Below, piece after piece: positions 36,227-47,261 of a stretch of DNA of 64,000 bases (position 1 is its first letter; each line of letters starts with the position of its first letter). Location of the stretch: assembly GCF_007845645.1 (NCBI RefSeq), contig NZ_VCQV01000006.1, forward strand, positions 1-64,000. Direction: 5' to 3'. Source of the stretch: Leekyejoonella antrihumi (GTDB taxonomy: Bacteria; Actinomycetota; Actinomycetes; Actinomycetales; Dermatophilaceae). A model generated the notes under the pieces. The model was not told the DNA's origin and did no database searches. It saw nothing but the letters and a program-made list of their open reading frames with translations. Both the position numbers and the translations under genes were made by a program.

Positions 36227-37608
36227 GCATGTCGATGGCCGTCGCTGCGAGCTCCATGCACGCGCTGGCGATGAACACGGACCACCCGGCCGCCGACTTC
36301 AGCGACACCCCGTGGTGGCTGTCGTTGATCAAGGCCGTTCTGCTGTTCGTCATTCTGCTGCTCAACACGCTGCTGGTGATCTGGTTCGAGCGGCGCGTGA
36401 TCGGTCGTATGCAGCAGCGTCCCGGACCGAACCGGGCCGGTCCCTTCGGCCTGCTGCAGACCCTGGCCGATGGTGTGAAGCTGGCGCTCAAGGAGGATGT
36501 CACTCCGAAGAACGCCGACAAGCTGATGTTCATCGCGGCGCCGATCATCGCCGGCGCGATGGCGTTCGTCGCATTTGCGATCATTCCGCTCAGCGGCAGT
36601 GTCTGGATGTTCGGCCACCACACGCCGCTGCAGTTGACCGACACCCCGGTCGCCGTGTTGCTGGTGCTGGCCGTGGCGGGCGTCGGTGTCTACGGCATCG
36701 TGCTCGCCGGCTGGTCCTCCGGCTCGACCTACCCGCTGCTGGGTGGCCTGCGCAGCAGCGCCCAGGTCATCTCCTACGAGATTGCGATGGGTCTGGCCCT
36801 CGTCGCCGTGTTTCTCTACGCGGGTTCGATGTCAACCAGTCAGATTGTGCTGGCGCAGAAGGGGATCTGGTACTGCATACCGGCGTTCTTCTCCTTCATC
36901 GTCTACATAATCACGATGGTGGGGGAGACCAACCGGCTGCCGTTCGACCTCGCCGAGGGCGAGGGCGAGCTGACCGGTGGTTTCCACACCGAGTACTCCT
37001 CGCTGAAGTTCGCGATGTTCTTCCTCGGTGAGTACGTCAACATGTTCACCGTGTCCGCGCTGGCCACCACGCTGTTCCTCGGCGGATGGCAAGCACCTCC
37101 GGGGATCGCGGCCATCGGCGGCGGCATGTTCAACGGCGGATGGTGGGGCCTGCTCTGGTTCTTCATCAAGCTGTGGCTGTTCATGTTCTTCTTCGTCTGG
37201 CTGCGCGGCTCGCTGCCGCGTGTCCGCTACGACCAGTTCATGCGGCTCGGCTGGAAGGTCCTGATCCCGACCACGTTGGTCTGGGTCGTCGCCGTGGCCT
37301 TCATTCGTGCCGCGCAGCTGGGCTTCCTCGGCGACTCGAAGGCCTGGGGCGGTATCCCGCGTGCCACCTTGATCGTCATCGCGGTGATTGCCGTTATTGT
37401 GCTCGCGATTGCCTGGGTATGGGACACCAAACAGGCACGCAAGGACAACGAGGTCACTGCACCACCGGACGAGGTCAACCCGTTCGCAGGTGGTCACCCC
37501 GTGCCACCTCTGCCGGGTCAGCGCCTGGTCGAGCCCGTTCCAGCGATTGCGGCGGCCCCGGCGGCCCGCAGCTCAGTCGACAACCACTCGGAGGAGCCCC
37601 GTGGCTGA
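36223..37608 (+). CDS. nuoH: NADH-quinone oxidoreductase subunit H (cluster 1)
   Basis: A 461-aa membrane subunit closing the quinone cavity. [20 protein letters not shown] is the conserved amphipathic entry helix. The loop [20 protein letters not shown] contains the full set of conserved acidic residues, which are reduced in NuoH2 (56752-57714). The C-terminal 70 residues ([20 protein letters not shown]) are a Pro-rich extension common in actinobacteria. GTG 36223 overlaps the nuoG stop, with GGGAGAGCAGCA upstream; ATG 36229 is an alternative. Confidence 0.97.
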   Translation: MSMSMAVAASSMHALAMNTDHPAADFSDTPWWLSLIKAVLLFVILLLNTLLVIWFERRVIGRMQQRPGPNRAGPFGLLQTLADGVKLALKEDVTPKNADKLMFIAAPIIAGAMAFVAFAIIPLSGSVWMFGHHTPLQLTDTPVAVLLVLAVAGVGVYGIVLAGWSSGSTYPLLGGLRSSAQVISYEIAMGLALVAVFLYAGSMSTSQIVLAQKGIWYCIPAFFSFIVYIITMVGETNRLPFDLAEGEGELTGGFHTEYSSLKFAMFFLGEYVNMFTVSALATTLFLGGWQAPPGIAAIGGGMFNGGWWGLLWFFIKLWLFMFFFVWLRGSLPRVRYDQFMRLGWKVLIPTTLVWVVAVAFIRAAQLGFLGDSKAWGGIPRATLIVIAVIAVIVLAIAWVWDTKQARKDNEVTAPPDEVNPFAGGHPVPPLPGQRLVEPVPAIAAAPAARSSVDNHSEEPRG

Positions 37609-38248
37609 TAATCCGAACGCGAAACCGCGGCACTCCGGTGCTGACGGCGACCCACAAAAGTCCGAAAGCAGTTTCTTGTCCGACCTGTTCGCGCCGGTGG
37701 CCGGCTTCGGGGTCACCTTCTCGACCATGTTCCGCAAGGTCGCCACGGAGGAGTACCCCGAGCAGAAGCGCCCCACCCAGTTGCGCTATCACGGACGTCA
37801 CCAGCTCAACCGGCACCCGGATGGGCTGGAGAAGTGCGTGGGTTGCGAGCTGTGCGCCTGGGCCTGCCCGGCGGACGCGATCTACGTCGAAGGCGCCGAC
37901 AACGACGACGAGTCGGGGCAGCGCTACTCACCCGGTGAGCGGTACGGGCGCGTCTATCAGATCAACTATCTGCGGTGCATCTTCTGCGCTTTGTGCATCG
38001 AGGCCTGCCCGACCCGTGCGCTCACGATGACCAACGAGTACGAGTTGGCGGACAACAACCGGGCCGACCTCATCTTCACCAAGGATCAGCTGCTGGCCCC
38101 GATCCAGTCCGGGATGCTGCCGGCGCCTCATCCGATGGTTGAAGGCATGGAGGAGCGCGACTACTACCAGGGCAAGGTGACCGGCCCCACTCCCGATCAG
38201 GAGAAGTGGGTCCGGGAGCACTCGAGCGATGAGGAGAGCGCGGAATGA
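37601..38248 (+). CDS. nuoI: NADH-quinone oxidoreductase subunit I (cluster 1)
   Basis: A 215-aa ferredoxin-like subunit with two [4Fe-4S] clusters, N6a and N6b. The ligand sets are [12 protein letters not shown] (about residue 80) and [12 protein letters not shown] (about residue 127). [17 protein letters not shown] is the N-terminal amphipathic contact to the membrane arm. GTG 37601 follows GGAGGAGCCCC and overlaps the nuoH end by 8 bp. Confidence 0.97.
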   Translation: MADNPNAKPRHSGADGDPQKSESSFLSDLFAPVAGFGVTFSTMFRKVATEEYPEQKRPTQLRYHGRHQLNRHPDGLEKCVGCELCAWACPADAIYVEGADNDDESGQRYSPGERYGRVYQINYLRCIFCALCIEACPTRALTMTNEYELADNNRADLIFTKDQLLAPIQSGMLPAPHPMVEGMEERDYYQGKVTGPTPDQEKWVREHSSDEESAE

Positions 38249-39033
38249 CGCACTTGGGTGGCGCCGAGTCAACGCTCTTCTGGTTCGCCGCACCGCTGTC
38301 CGTGCTCGGCGCCTTGACCTTGCTGTTTGCGCGCAAGGCCGTGCACGCGGCCATGGGGATGGCAATGACGATGATCCTGCTGGGGATCTTCTACATCACC
38401 GAGCAGGCGGAGTTCCTGGGGATCATCCAGATCTTCGTCTACTCGGGCGCGGTCATGATGCTGTTCCTCTTCGTGGTCATGCTGGTCGGAGTCGACTCGT
38501 CCGACTCGCTGGTCGAGACGATCCGTGGCCAGCGCGTCGCCGGTCTGCTCTTCGGCCTGGCGCTGCTGGCTCTGACGATCTCGGGTGTCGCAAGGACGAC
38601 CTTCCCGAGCTTTATCGGGCTGGACAAGGCCAACGCCTCCGGCAACGTCAGCGGACTGGCGAACCTCATCTTCGGCAAGTATGTCTGGTCGTTCGAGGTG
38701 ACCTCGGCCCTGCTGATCACCGCGGCCGTCGGTGCCATGCTCCTGGCGCACCGTGAGCGGCTGCGTCCGAAGCTGAGCCAGGCCGACTGGTCGCGTCGCC
38801 GCATTCGCGAGGGTGTCAACGTCGCCGGCCTGCCGGTGCCGGGTGTCTACGCCCGCCACAACGCCGTCGACACGCCGGCGCTGCTGCCGGACGGGTCGAT
38901 CAGTGAGCTGTCCGTCTCCCGTGTGCTGAAGGCACGCGGTCAGGTGGTCAACACGCAGACGCTGACGGCTGCGACCGAAGAGTTCGAGGAATCCACCGGC
39001 GACTCGACTCAGGAGGAGGGTGGCCAGCAGTGA
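38245..39033 (+). CDS. nuoJ: NADH-quinone oxidoreductase subunit J (cluster 1)
   Basis: A 262-aa membrane subunit with five helices. The helix-3 region [20 protein letters not shown] carries the pi-bulge sequence implicated in coupling. A soluble tail of about 90 residues ([20 protein letters not shown]) follows the last helix. It overlaps both nuoI (ATGA) and nuoK (GTGA). Confidence 0.96.
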   Translation: MTHLGGAESTLFWFAAPLSVLGALTLLFARKAVHAAMGMAMTMILLGIFYITEQAEFLGIIQIFVYSGAVMMLFLFVVMLVGVDSSDSLVETIRGQRVAGLLFGLALLALTISGVARTTFPSFIGLDKANASGNVSGLANLIFGKYVWSFEVTSALLITAAVGAMLLAHRERLRPKLSQADWSRRRIREGVNVAGLPVPGVYARHNAVDTPALLPDGSISELSVSRVLKARGQVVNTQTLTAATEEFEESTGDSTQEEGGQQ

Positions 39034-39329
39034 GCCCGCTCGTGTACGTCTACCTCTCGGCGATCTTGTTCTCGATCGGCGCCACCACGGTCCTGCTGCG
39101 CAGGAACGCAATCATCGTCTTCATGGGGGTGGAACTGATGCTGAATGCAGCCAACCTCGCCTTCGTGACCTTTGCCCGAATGCGCGGAAACCTCGATGGA
39201 CAAGTCATCGCTCTGTTCGTGATGGTGGTGGCGGCCGCTGAGGTCGTCGTCGGCCTCGCGATCATCATGTCCATCTTCCGTGCCCGCCGCTCGGCCTCGG
39301 TCGACGACGCGAACCTGCTGAAGCTGTAA
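39030..39329 (+). CDS. nuoK: NADH-quinone oxidoreductase subunit K (cluster 1)
   Basis: A 99-aa, three-helix subunit of the E-channel. [20 protein letters not shown] holds the helix-2 Glu, and the second conserved Glu is in [15 protein letters not shown]. The length is standard. It is followed by nuoL after 6 bp. Confidence 0.97.
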   Translation: MSPLVYVYLSAILFSIGATTVLLRRNAIIVFMGVELMLNAANLAFVTFARMRGNLDGQVIALFVMVVAAAEVVVGLAIIMSIFRARRSASVDDANLLKL

Positions 39330-39335
39330 GGAGCG

Positions 39336-41303
39336 GTGAACGGAGTGCAAACCTTAGCCACCTCTGTGCCCGGGCTGTCTGCCTTGGCCACCTCTGGTGA
39401 TGCCGGCGTCGCGCACAACGCGACCGGCGTGGCATCCGTGGGCTGGTTGATCATCGCCCTGCCACTGCTGGGCGCGGCGATCCTGCTCATCGGCGGGCGC
39501 CGGACCGACAAGTTCGGTCCATACCTGGCCGTGGCGCTGTCCTGGGCCGCCTTCGTGGTCGGCCTGCTGCTGATCATTCAGGTGCATGGGCTGAACTCCG
39601 GCGATCGGGCGTTCCACAAGCACCTGTTCTCGTGGATCCCGACCGGCGGCTTCAACCTCGACTTCGGCCTGCTGATGGACCCGCTGTCGCTGGCCTTCGT
39701 CATGCTGATCACGTTCGTCGGCTCGCTGATCCTGGTCTACTCGCTCGGCTACATGGCGCACGATCCGGACAGGCGCAAGTTCTTCGCTTACATGAACCTG
39801 TTCATCGCCTCGATGCTGACGCTGGTGCTGGCAGACTCCTACCTCGGGCTCTTCGTCGGCTGGGAGGGTGTCGGCCTGGCGTCCTACCTGCTCATCGGCT
39901 TCTGGAACTACAACCCCGAGTTCGCCTCTGCCGCCAACAAGGCGTTCTTCTCCAACCGCGTCGGCGATTTCGGTTTCCTACTGGCGATCTTCTTCATGTT
40001 CAGTGCGTTCGGGCGGGTCGACTTCGCCGGTGTGGACGCAGCCGTCCCCGGCACCGGCAAGGGCACGCTGATCGGGATCGGGCTGTTCCTGCTGCTGGCC
40101 GCCTGCGGTAAGTCCGCGCAGGCCCCCCTGCAGGCCTGGCTCGGTGACGCGATGGCCGGCCCGACGCCGGTGTCGGCACTGATCCACGCGGCGACCATGG
40201 TGACCGCCGGTGTCTACCTGATCGTGCGCAGCCACGTCATTTTTGACGCCACCCCGGACGCGCGGCTCGCGGTGTGCATCGTCGGCGCCTTCACCCTGAT
40301 GTTCGGCGCGATCGTCGGCTGTGCCAAGGACGACCTCAAGAAGGCGCTGGCGGCGTCGACCATGTCGCAGATCGGCTACATGGTCCTGGCTGCCGGTCTC
40401 GGCCCGGTCGGGTACGTCTTCGCGATCTTCCACCTGCTCACGCACGGCTTCTTCAAGGCCGGGCTGTTCCTCGGGTCGGGATCGGTCATGCACGCGATGA
40501 ACGACACCATCAACATGCGCAGGTTCGGCGGGCTGTGGTGGATCATGAAGGTCACCTGGGTCACCTTCGGTCTCGGTTTCCTGGCGATCATCGGCTTCCC
40601 GGGCCTGTCTGGCTTCTGGTCGAAGGACAAGATCATTGAGATGGCCTTCGTCGGCAGTGGCTGGCGGCCGTGGGTGTTCGGTCTGACGGCCTTGATAGCG
40701 GCCGGGATCACCGCCTTCTACATGACCCGCCTGTTCATCATGACCTTCCACAGCAACCCGCGGTGGGAGAAGCCCGAGTTCGACCCGCACGAGGCGCCGA
40801 TGACGATGAAGGTCCCGATGATCGTGCTGGCCCTCGGCTCGGCGTTCCTCGGTCTGATCCTCGGTCCGACGAACATCATCACCAACTGGCTGGAGCCGGT
40901 CGTCGGCAGACAGGAGGGCCATGCCGTCCTCAGCGCCCCCGTGCTGATGATCCTCACGTTCGTGCTCATGGTGGCCGGCATCTGGTGGGCCTGGCGCCTC
41001 TACTGGGTGGAGGTTCCGGTGACACCGCCGGTCGGCACACCGCTGACGCGGCTCGCCCGCCGCGACCTGGGCCAGGACGACTTCAACGAAGCGGCCTTCC
41101 AGCGTCCCGGTCTCCACCTGACCCGTGCTCTGGTGTTCGCTGACAACAGGGGAGTCGACGGCGCAGTAGGTGGCCTCGCTGCCTTCATCGGCGGCACGGC
41201 CGAGCGGCTGCGCAGGCTGCAGAACGGATTCGTGCGCTCCTATGCCCTGACGATGCTCGTGGGCGTCGTCGCAATCCTCGGTGTGCTGTTGGTGGTGCAG
41301 TAA
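39336..41303 (+). CDS. nuoL: NADH-quinone oxidoreductase subunit L (cluster 1)
   Basis: A 655-aa antiporter-like proton-pumping subunit. The key TM5 Glu is in [19 protein letters not shown] and the TM7 Lys in [34 protein letters not shown] and the long lateral helix near the C-terminus are as expected. GTG 39336 follows AAGGAG. The stop and the nuoM ATG share one base (TAATG). Confidence 0.98.
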   Translation: MNGVQTLATSVPGLSALATSGDAGVAHNATGVASVGWLIIALPLLGAAILLIGGRRTDKFGPYLAVALSWAAFVVGLLLIIQVHGLNSGDRAFHKHLFSWIPTGGFNLDFGLLMDPLSLAFVMLITFVGSLILVYSLGYMAHDPDRRKFFAYMNLFIASMLTLVLADSYLGLFVGWEGVGLASYLLIGFWNYNPEFASAANKAFFSNRVGDFGFLLAIFFMFSAFGRVDFAGVDAAVPGTGKGTLIGIGLFLLLAACGKSAQAPLQAWLGDAMAGPTPVSALIHAATMVTAGVYLIVRSHVIFDATPDARLAVCIVGAFTLMFGAIVGCAKDDLKKALAASTMSQIGYMVLAAGLGPVGYVFAIFHLLTHGFFKAGLFLGSGSVMHAMNDTINMRRFGGLWWIMKVTWVTFGLGFLAIIGFPGLSGFWSKDKIIEMAFVGSGWRPWVFGLTALIAAGITAFYMTRLFIMTFHSNPRWEKPEFDPHEAPMTMKVPMIVLALGSAFLGLILGPTNIITNWLEPVVGRQEGHAVLSAPVLMILTFVLMVAGIWWAWRLYWVEVPVTPPVGTPLTRLARRDLGQDDFNEAAFQRPGLHLTRALVFADNRGVDGAVGGLAAFIGGTAERLRRLQNGFVRSYALTMLVGVVAILGVLLVVQ

Positions 41304-42844
41304 TGAGTAGCTTTCCCTGGTTGACGACGATCGGTGTCATTCCGCTCGTCGGAGCCCTCGTCATTTCGGTCCTGCCGAAGGGTTCGGCGAAGCTCGCGCG
41401 CCCGGTGGCGCTCGGATTCTCTGTGCTCGCGCTGATCGTCGGCATCCTGGCTGCGACCCAGTTCAAGACCAGCGGCCACAACCCGCAGTTCCAGCTGGCC
41501 GAGGTGCACGAGTGGATCCCACAGATCGGTGTCTCCTACGCCCTTGGCGTAGACGGCATCGCACTCAGCCTGATCCTGATGAGTCTGGTGCTCGTCCCGG
41601 TCTCGCTGCTGGCCGCCTGGCACGACGTCCCGGAGCCGGGCCGCAGGCAGCAGGGCTACTACGCGCTGATGCTGGTCTTGGAGACGACCATTGTGGGTGT
41701 CTTCGCATCGACTGACGTCTTCCTCTTCTATATCTTCTTCGAGGCGATGCTGATCCCGGTATTCTTCCTGATCGGATCATTCGGCGGCGGGCCACGTGCT
41801 CGGTATGCCGCGCTGAAGTTCCTGCTCTACTCCCTCGCGGGCAGCCTGCTCATGCTGGTAGCCGTGATTGCGCTGTACCAGCAGGGCCCCGGCGGAAGCC
41901 ACGGGTTCCTGGTCGGCAACCTGACCGGTCTGCACATGTCGCAGGACACCGAACGATGGCTGTTCGTCGGCTTCTTCATCGCGTTCGCGATCAAGGCGCC
42001 GATGTGGCCGGTGCACACCTGGCTGCCGGATGCAGCCAGTGAGGCCAAGCCGGCGACGGCCGTCCTGCTGGTCGGGGTCCTGGACAAGGTCGGCACCTTC
42101 GGGATGATCCGTTTCTGCCTGCAGCTGTTCCCGAACGCCAGCAAGTGGGCGACTCCGGTGATCATCGTTCTGGCGGTCATTTCGATCCTTTACGCCGCGA
42201 TGGTGGCCATCGGCCAGAAGGACATGATGCGCGTGATCGCCTATGGGTCGGTGAGCCACTTCGGTTTCATCGTGCTGGGCATCTTCGCGATGACTGCGAC
42301 CTCGCAGTCCGGCGCGGACCTCTACATGATCAACCACGGGTTCACCACGGCGGCGCTCTTCCTCTTCGCCGGGTTCCTGATCGCCCGCAACCGTAGTCGC
42401 AACTACCCGGACTACGGAGGGTGGCAGCGGGTGACCCCGTTGCTCTCCGGGTTCTTCCTGCTGGCCTGTCTGTCCGGGCTGGCACTGCCGGGGCTCAACT
42501 CGTTCGTGTCGGAGTTCCTGGTTGTTGCCGGCACCTTCCAGCGGCACAAGGTGGCCGCCGGATTCGCGGTGTTCGCGGTCATTCTGTCCGCGCTGTACAT
42601 GCTGCTGCTGTTTCAGCGGCTCTACACCGGGCCCAAACCGGCGGGCAAGGAGCACGTCCGCGACCTCGGAGTCCGGGAGAAGGTCGTGGCCGGAGTGCTC
42701 GCCGTGTTCATCATCGGACTCGGCGTCTACCCGAAGCCGGCCCTGGACGTGCTGCGGCCTGCGGTGACGCAGACCCTCCAACATGTCGGTGTTCATGACC
42801 CCGCGCCCACTCATGGCGCGGCCGTTGACGGGAGCAGCAAGTGA
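41303..42844 (+). CDS. nuoM: NADH-quinone oxidoreductase subunit M (cluster 1)
   Basis: A 513-aa antiporter-like subunit. The TM5 Glu is in LFYIFFEAMLIPVFFLIG, and the TM7 Lys and following acidic loop in AIKAPMWPVHTWLPDAASEA. The D and E of LPDAASEA are retained, unlike NuoM2. It overlaps nuoN. Confidence 0.97.
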   Translation: MSSFPWLTTIGVIPLVGALVISVLPKGSAKLARPVALGFSVLALIVGILAATQFKTSGHNPQFQLAEVHEWIPQIGVSYALGVDGIALSLILMSLVLVPVSLLAAWHDVPEPGRRQQGYYALMLVLETTIVGVFASTDVFLFYIFFEAMLIPVFFLIGSFGGGPRARYAALKFLLYSLAGSLLMLVAVIALYQQGPGGSHGFLVGNLTGLHMSQDTERWLFVGFFIAFAIKAPMWPVHTWLPDAASEAKPATAVLLVGVLDKVGTFGMIRFCLQLFPNASKWATPVIIVLAVISILYAAMVAIGQKDMMRVIAYGSVSHFGFIVLGIFAMTATSQSGADLYMINHGFTTAALFLFAGFLIARNRSRNYPDYGGWQRVTPLLSGFFLLACLSGLALPGLNSFVSEFLVVAGTFQRHKVAAGFAVFAVILSALYMLLLFQRLYTGPKPAGKEHVRDLGVREKVVAGVLAVFIIGLGVYPKPALDVLRPAVTQTLQHVGVHDPAPTHGAAVDGSSK

Positions 42845-44385
42845 TGGCGGCCGATAGCTTCGTCCAGGCCCATATCGACTACGGCGCAGTGGCGCCGATG
42901 CTGATCGTGTTCGGGACGGCCATGGTCGGCATCCTCGTCGAGGCCTTCGTGCCGCGCGCCAGCCGGTTCTGGGTGCAGTTGCCCCTGGCCATTGCCGGGA
43001 TGGTCGTGTCCCTGGTGGTGCTCGTCACCATCTCGCGTGGGCATGAGGTGATCACCGCCGGCGGCGCCGTGGTCATCGATGCGCCGGCACTGATGCTGCA
43101 GGGGACGGTGCTGGTGCTGTCCATCATTGCTCTGCTTGCCATGGCCGAGCCGCTCGGCACCCGCTCACCCGACGCGTTCACCCAGTCGGGTGCGTCGGTG
43201 CCGGGCTCTCCGGCCGAGGCGAATGCCGTGCGACTGGGCGCGACCAGCACCGAGATCTTCCCGCTGACGATGTTTGCGGTCGGCGGGATGATGCTCTTCC
43301 CTTCGGCGAGCAACCTGCTGGTGGTCTTCATCGCGCTCGAGGTGCTGTCGCTGCCGCTCTACATCCTGACGGGGCTGGCGCGTCGACGGCGCCTGCTGTC
43401 GCAGGAGGCGTCGATGAAGTACTTCCTGCTCGGCGCGTTCTCCTCCGCGTTCTTCATCTTCGGGGCTGCGCTGATCTACGGGTTCGCCGGGTCGCTGGAC
43501 TTCGACGCCATCAACAAGGCGATCGGCACGAACGGTGGGATGGACGGACTGCTGGCGCCGGGGGTGCTACTGGTGGCGGTGGGCCTGCTCTTCAAGGCGG
43601 GTGCGGTGCCGTTCCACTCGTGGACGCCGGACGTCTATCAGGGCGCGCCGACGCCGGTCAGCGGATTCATGGCCGCCTGCACCAAGGTCGCGGCATTCGG
43701 GGCGTTGCTGCGCATCTTCTATGTCGCGTTCGAGAGCCTGCGGTGGACGTGGCAGCCGGTGCTTGCCATCGTGGCGCTGCTGACGATGGTGATCGGCGCC
43801 GTGCTGTCGGTCGTGCAGACCGACATCAAGCGGTTGCTCGCCTACAGCTCGATCACCCATGCGGGGTTTGTCCTCGTGGGCCTGATCGCGCTGAACACGG
43901 TCGGTATCTCCGGCACGTTGTTCTACCTGGCCGCCTACGGGTTCAGCATCATCGCGGCCTTTGCGCTGGTCGCCCTGGTGCGCTCGGGGGGAACCGAGGC
44001 GACGCACCTGTCGCAGTGGGCCGGTCTGGGCAAGACCAACCCATTGCTCGCGGGGACCTTCTCGTTCCTGCTGCTGGCGTTCGCCGGGATCCCACTGACC
44101 TCCGGGTTCGTGGCAAAGTTCGCGATCTTCTCGGCGGCCGTCGGGCACGGCGCGACCTGGCTCGCGGTGGTCGGTATGGCCATGAGCGCGGTCACCGCGT
44201 TCGTGTACGTGAAGGTCATCGTCCTGATGTACTTCTCGGAGCCGGCTGAGGGCACCGCCGTGGTCACGCCGTCGGCGCTGACCGGCATCTCGGTTGCGGT
44301 CGGGACCGTGCTCACCCTGCTTCTCGGCATCATCCCGGCTCCGCTGTTCGAGATGACGCAGCACTCGACGCTCTTCCTTCGATGA
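42841..44385 (+). CDS. nuoN: NADH-quinone oxidoreductase subunit N (cluster 1)
   Basis: A 514-aa antiporter-like subunit next to NuoK. The TM5 Glu is in FIALEVLSLPLYILTGLAR and the TM7 Lys in LFKAGAVPFHSWTPDVYQGA. GTG 42841 is followed at once by ATG 42844; GGGAG upstream fits either. It ends in ATGACTG at 44382, the start of the prenyl synthase gene, so the operon continues. Confidence 0.97.
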   Translation: MMAADSFVQAHIDYGAVAPMLIVFGTAMVGILVEAFVPRASRFWVQLPLAIAGMVVSLVVLVTISRGHEVITAGGAVVIDAPALMLQGTVLVLSIIALLAMAEPLGTRSPDAFTQSGASVPGSPAEANAVRLGATSTEIFPLTMFAVGGMMLFPSASNLLVVFIALEVLSLPLYILTGLARRRRLLSQEASMKYFLLGAFSSAFFIFGAALIYGFAGSLDFDAINKAIGTNGGMDGLLAPGVLLVAVGLLFKAGAVPFHSWTPDVYQGAPTPVSGFMAACTKVAAFGALLRIFYVAFESLRWTWQPVLAIVALLTMVIGAVLSVVQTDIKRLLAYSSITHAGFVLVGLIALNTVGISGTLFYLAAYGFSIIAAFALVALVRSGGTEATHLSQWAGLGKTNPLLAGTFSFLLLAFAGIPLTSGFVAKFAIFSAAVGHGATWLAVVGMAMSAVTAFVYVKVIVLMYFSEPAEGTAVVTPSALTGISVAVGTVLTLLLGIIPAPLFEMTQHSTLFLR

Positions 44386-45377
44386 CTGTTGTCACGGGAG
44401 GGTTTCCCGGAGCGACCCCCGAACTGGCTGCCAGGCTGGCGGAGGGACTCAGCGAGGTCGACGCGCGGCTGAAGGCCGTGGTGGACCACGACGACCCGTT
44501 CGTGGCGCGGGCCTCGGGCCACCTGCTCGCCGCCGGTGGCAAGCGGCTGCGGCCGCTGCTCACGCTGCTGTCGAGTGAGCTGGGCACCGGGCGCAATGCG
44601 AAGGTCGTCGACGCGGCAGTCGGTGTGGAGTTGACCCACCTGGCGTCGCTGTATCACGACGACGTGATGGACGCCGCCGACATGCGCCGCGGGGTGGCCA
44701 GTGCGAACAGCCACTACGACAACGCCACCGCGATCCTGGTCGGTGACCTGCTCTTTGCTCGCGCCTCGGAGATCGTTGCCGGGCTCGGAGCCGAGGCGGT
44801 CCTGATCCAGGCCCAGACGTTCGTGCGGCTGTGCACCGGTCAGATTCAGGACGATCGCCAGGCGCCGGAGGGCGCCGACCCGATGAAGCACTACTTCGAG
44901 GTGCTCGAGCACAAGACGGGTTCGTTGATCTCGACGGCCGCGCGCTACGGTGCGATGTTCGCCGGTTGCCCGCAGGCGACGATCGATCTGGTCAATCGGT
45001 ATGGCGAGCTGGTGGGTATGGTCTTCCAGCTGGCCGACGACGTGCTGGACATCGCCTCTGACTCGGCGGACTCGGGCAAGGTTCCCGGGACGGACCTGCG
45101 GGCGGGCGTGACCACCCTTCCGGTGCTCTACGTGCGGGCGTCGACCGATCCGGGCGACGCGCGACTGCAGGAGCTGCTGTCGCGGCCCCTCACCGAGGAT
45201 GCCGAGCACGCGGAGGCGTTGAAGCTGCTGCGCGCCCACCCCGCCGTCGACCAGGCGCGCGAGCACACGCTGTCCGTGGCCCACGAGGCGGCCGACCTGC
45301 TCGCGCCGCTGGGGGAGAGCTCGGCACTGGACATGCTGCGCGCACTGCCGATGTCGCTGGCCACGCGCAGCAGCTGA
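44382..45377 (+). CDS. Polyprenyl diphosphate synthase (menaquinone side chain)
   Basis: A 331-aa trans-prenyltransferase that extends allylic diphosphates with isopentenyl diphosphate. The two Asp-rich Mg2+ motifs are intact: LYHDDVMDAADMRRG (first, about residue 92) and QLADDVLDIASDS (second, about residue 220), with GGKRLRPLLTLL near the start. Translational coupling to nuoN and the menG/menJ genes upstream indicate the heptaprenyl-to-nonaprenyl tail of menaquinone. The exact chain length cannot be read from sequence here. Confidence 0.92.
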   Translation: MTVVTGGFPGATPELAARLAEGLSEVDARLKAVVDHDDPFVARASGHLLAAGGKRLRPLLTLLSSELGTGRNAKVVDAAVGVELTHLASLYHDDVMDAADMRRGVASANSHYDNATAILVGDLLFARASEIVAGLGAEAVLIQAQTFVRLCTGQIQDDRQAPEGADPMKHYFEVLEHKTGSLISTAARYGAMFAGCPQATIDLVNRYGELVGMVFQLADDVLDIASDSADSGKVPGTDLRAGVTTLPVLYVRASTDPGDARLQELLSRPLTEDAEHAEALKLLRAHPAVDQAREHTLSVAHEAADLLAPLGESSALDMLRALPMSLATRSS

Positions 45378-45393
45378 CCGGCCCCTCACCCGT

Positions 45394-45475
45394 CGAGTGG
45401 AGCAGGTAACCTTCGAGTGGCGCAGCTATAACCCCTCCACTCGGCGCTTTGCTACGTCACTCGGCGGATGCAATC
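45394..45475. repeat. Large intergenic palindrome, GTCGAGTGG type
   Basis: CGAGTGGAG (45394-45402) and CTCCACTCG (45435-45443) are perfect complements. Between and after them are further half-sites, CGAGTGGCGCAGC direct and ACTCGGCG inverted, giving two direct and two inverted copies. The layout resembles the palindrome at 48561-48630. It lies between the prenyl synthase and tetR genes and may terminate the long nuo transcript. Confidence 0.55.
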
Positions 45476-45511
45476 CTGGTCAAGCGTCCAAGTAGCGGGT
45501 AGGGTCCAGTC

Positions 45512-46123
45512 GTGGCCAGAGTTGCAGCGGATGTCAGGCGTGGTGAGCTGGTGGACGCCACGATCAAGGTGGCGCTCGCCGAGGGGCTCGAGGCGGCCAC
45601 CGTGCGCCGGATCGCTCAGGAAGCGGGCGTGCCACTGGGCACGGTGCACTACTGCTTCGGTTCCAAACGTGCGCTGCTGGAAGCCGTCGTCGAGCAGGTC
45701 GCGCAACCCGACATCCAGGTCGAGCTCGACGCCGGGCGGACGTACACCGTGGCCGAGGTCATCCGCTGCGCATTTCGCAGCTACTGGTCCGCCGCGGGTG
45801 GCAACCGCGACCGTCAGCGGTTGGTCTATGAATTGGTCAATCATCTTGTGCGGCAAGACGACCCAGGACCCCGACTTGCCCGTCTGATCTTCCAGCGAGC
45901 GTATGCCGCGGTTGACAAGGTGCTCGCGGACCAGCACGACAGGTTCGGCGAGCTGCCACTCTCGCGCGAGCTGCTCAGCAGGATGGTCACGGCTGTCACG
46001 GACGGCGTGGCGCTCGCTTGGATCGCCGACCAGGACGACGAGTTGGCGCTGGAGGTGCTGGATGGTTTCGCGGCCGTTTTCGGCCTTGCGCTGGGGTCAT
46101 TCGCAGGCACCTCGGATGGGTGA
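45512..46123 (+). CDS. TetR-family transcriptional regulator
   Basis: A 203-aa repressor-type protein. The N-terminal helix-turn-helix is AEGLEAATVRRIAQEAGVPL followed by GTVHYCFGSKRALLEAVVEQ, typical of TetR residues 20-60. The C-terminal ligand domain is unassigned. It overlaps the alanine-racemase-fold gene by 8 bp, so it probably controls that gene and the FAD oxidase downstream. GTG 45512 is the start. Confidence 0.92.
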   Translation: MARVAADVRRGELVDATIKVALAEGLEAATVRRIAQEAGVPLGTVHYCFGSKRALLEAVVEQVAQPDIQVELDAGRTYTVAEVIRCAFRSYWSAAGGNRDRQRLVYELVNHLVRQDDPGPRLARLIFQRAYAAVDKVLADQHDRFGELPLSRELLSRMVTAVTDGVALAWIADQDDELALEVLDGFAAVFGLALGSFAGTSDG

Positions 46124-47261
46124 CCTGTGGCGGGCCGTCGGACGGGTGGCAGCGCCCACGGCGGTGCTGGACCTGGACGCCTTCGAGGCCAATGGCACCG
46201 AGATGCTGCGCCGGGCACATGGCAAGCCGATCCGGGTGGCGTCCAAGTCGATTCGGGTGCGCGGCCTCATCGAGCGAGTGCTGCAGCGGGACGGGCACTC
46301 CGGGGTGCTGGCCTACTCCGCGGCCGAGGCACTGTGGTTGGCCCGACACGGCGTCGAGGACATCGTCATCGCCTATCCGACCGTTGACGCCGAGGTGATG
46401 AAGGCGGTCGCCGCGGATCCCGTGCTCACCGGCCGAGTGACCTTCATGGCGGACCTGCCGGAGCACCTGCAGATGTTGGACGCGGCCGCGCGGGACATGC
46501 CGTTGCGGGTGTGTCTCGACATCGACTCCTCGCTGCGGTTGGGTCCGGTCGCTGTCGGCGCGCACCGGTCCACCCTGCATACGGCGCAGGAGGCAGGCCG
46601 CGCCGCGGAGCGCGCCGCGTCGATGCGTGGAGTGCGCGTTGTGGGCCTGATGTTCTACGAGGCGCAGGTTGCCGGAGTGCCAGACACGAGCCCCGTCGTG
46701 CGGCTGATGAAGCGCCGCTCGCTGGCCGAGCTCGCGACTCGGCGGTCTCTGGTGGTGGCGGCCGTCAGTCGGCATGCCGAGCTGGAGCTGGTGAACGGCG
46801 GCGGCACCGGTAGCCTGCACTCGACCACACGCGACAGTGCGATCACCGAACTGGCTGCTGGCTCAGGGTTTTTCACGCCGCGCCTGTTTGATGGCTACGA
46901 CGACACGGACTTGCGGCCGGCCGCATACTTCGTGTCGCCGGTCGTGCGCAAGCCGGCGGCCGATATCGCGGTCACCTTCAGTGGTGGCTACATCGCTTCA
47001 GGTCCGCCGGGCAAGAGTCGCGTGCCGGTGCCCGTGCATCCTGCGGGCCTGTCCCTGATGGGCCAGGAGGGCGCAGGGGAGGTGCAGACTCCCCTGCGGG
47101 GCAAGGCCGCTCGTGATCTGGACGTCGGTGACCCGGTGTGGTTCCGGCACGCCAAGGCCGGCGAGATGTGCGAGAGGTTCAACGAGATCCTGTTGGTGCG
47201 AGGCGGCCGGGTCGAGGACCGACTGCCGACCTATCGAGGCGAGGGAGAGAACTTTGGTTGA
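46116..47261 (+). CDS. PLP-dependent alanine-racemase-fold protein (amino-acid deaminase/aldolase type)
   Basis: A 381-aa protein with an N-terminal PLP barrel. APTAVLDLDAFEANGTEML precedes RVASKSIRVRGLIERVL, where the Lys forms the Schiff base. SGVLAYSAAEALWLARHGV and VNGGGTGSLHSTTRDSAITE follow. Relatives are annotated as D-threonine aldolase-like or amino-acid deaminase/aldolase; the reaction is not certain. It overlaps tetR upstream and the FAD oxidase gene downstream, forming a three-gene unit. Confidence 0.85.
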   Translation: MGDLWRAVGRVAAPTAVLDLDAFEANGTEMLRRAHGKPIRVASKSIRVRGLIERVLQRDGHSGVLAYSAAEALWLARHGVEDIVIAYPTVDAEVMKAVAADPVLTGRVTFMADLPEHLQMLDAAARDMPLRVCLDIDSSLRLGPVAVGAHRSTLHTAQEAGRAAERAASMRGVRVVGLMFYEAQVAGVPDTSPVVRLMKRRSLAELATRRSLVVAAVSRHAELELVNGGGTGSLHSTTRDSAITELAAGSGFFTPRLFDGYDDTDLRPAAYFVSPVVRKPAADIAVTFSGGYIASGPPGKSRVPVPVHPAGLSLMGQEGAGEVQTPLRGKAARDLDVGDPVWFRHAKAGEMCERFNEILLVRGGRVEDRLPTYRGEGENFG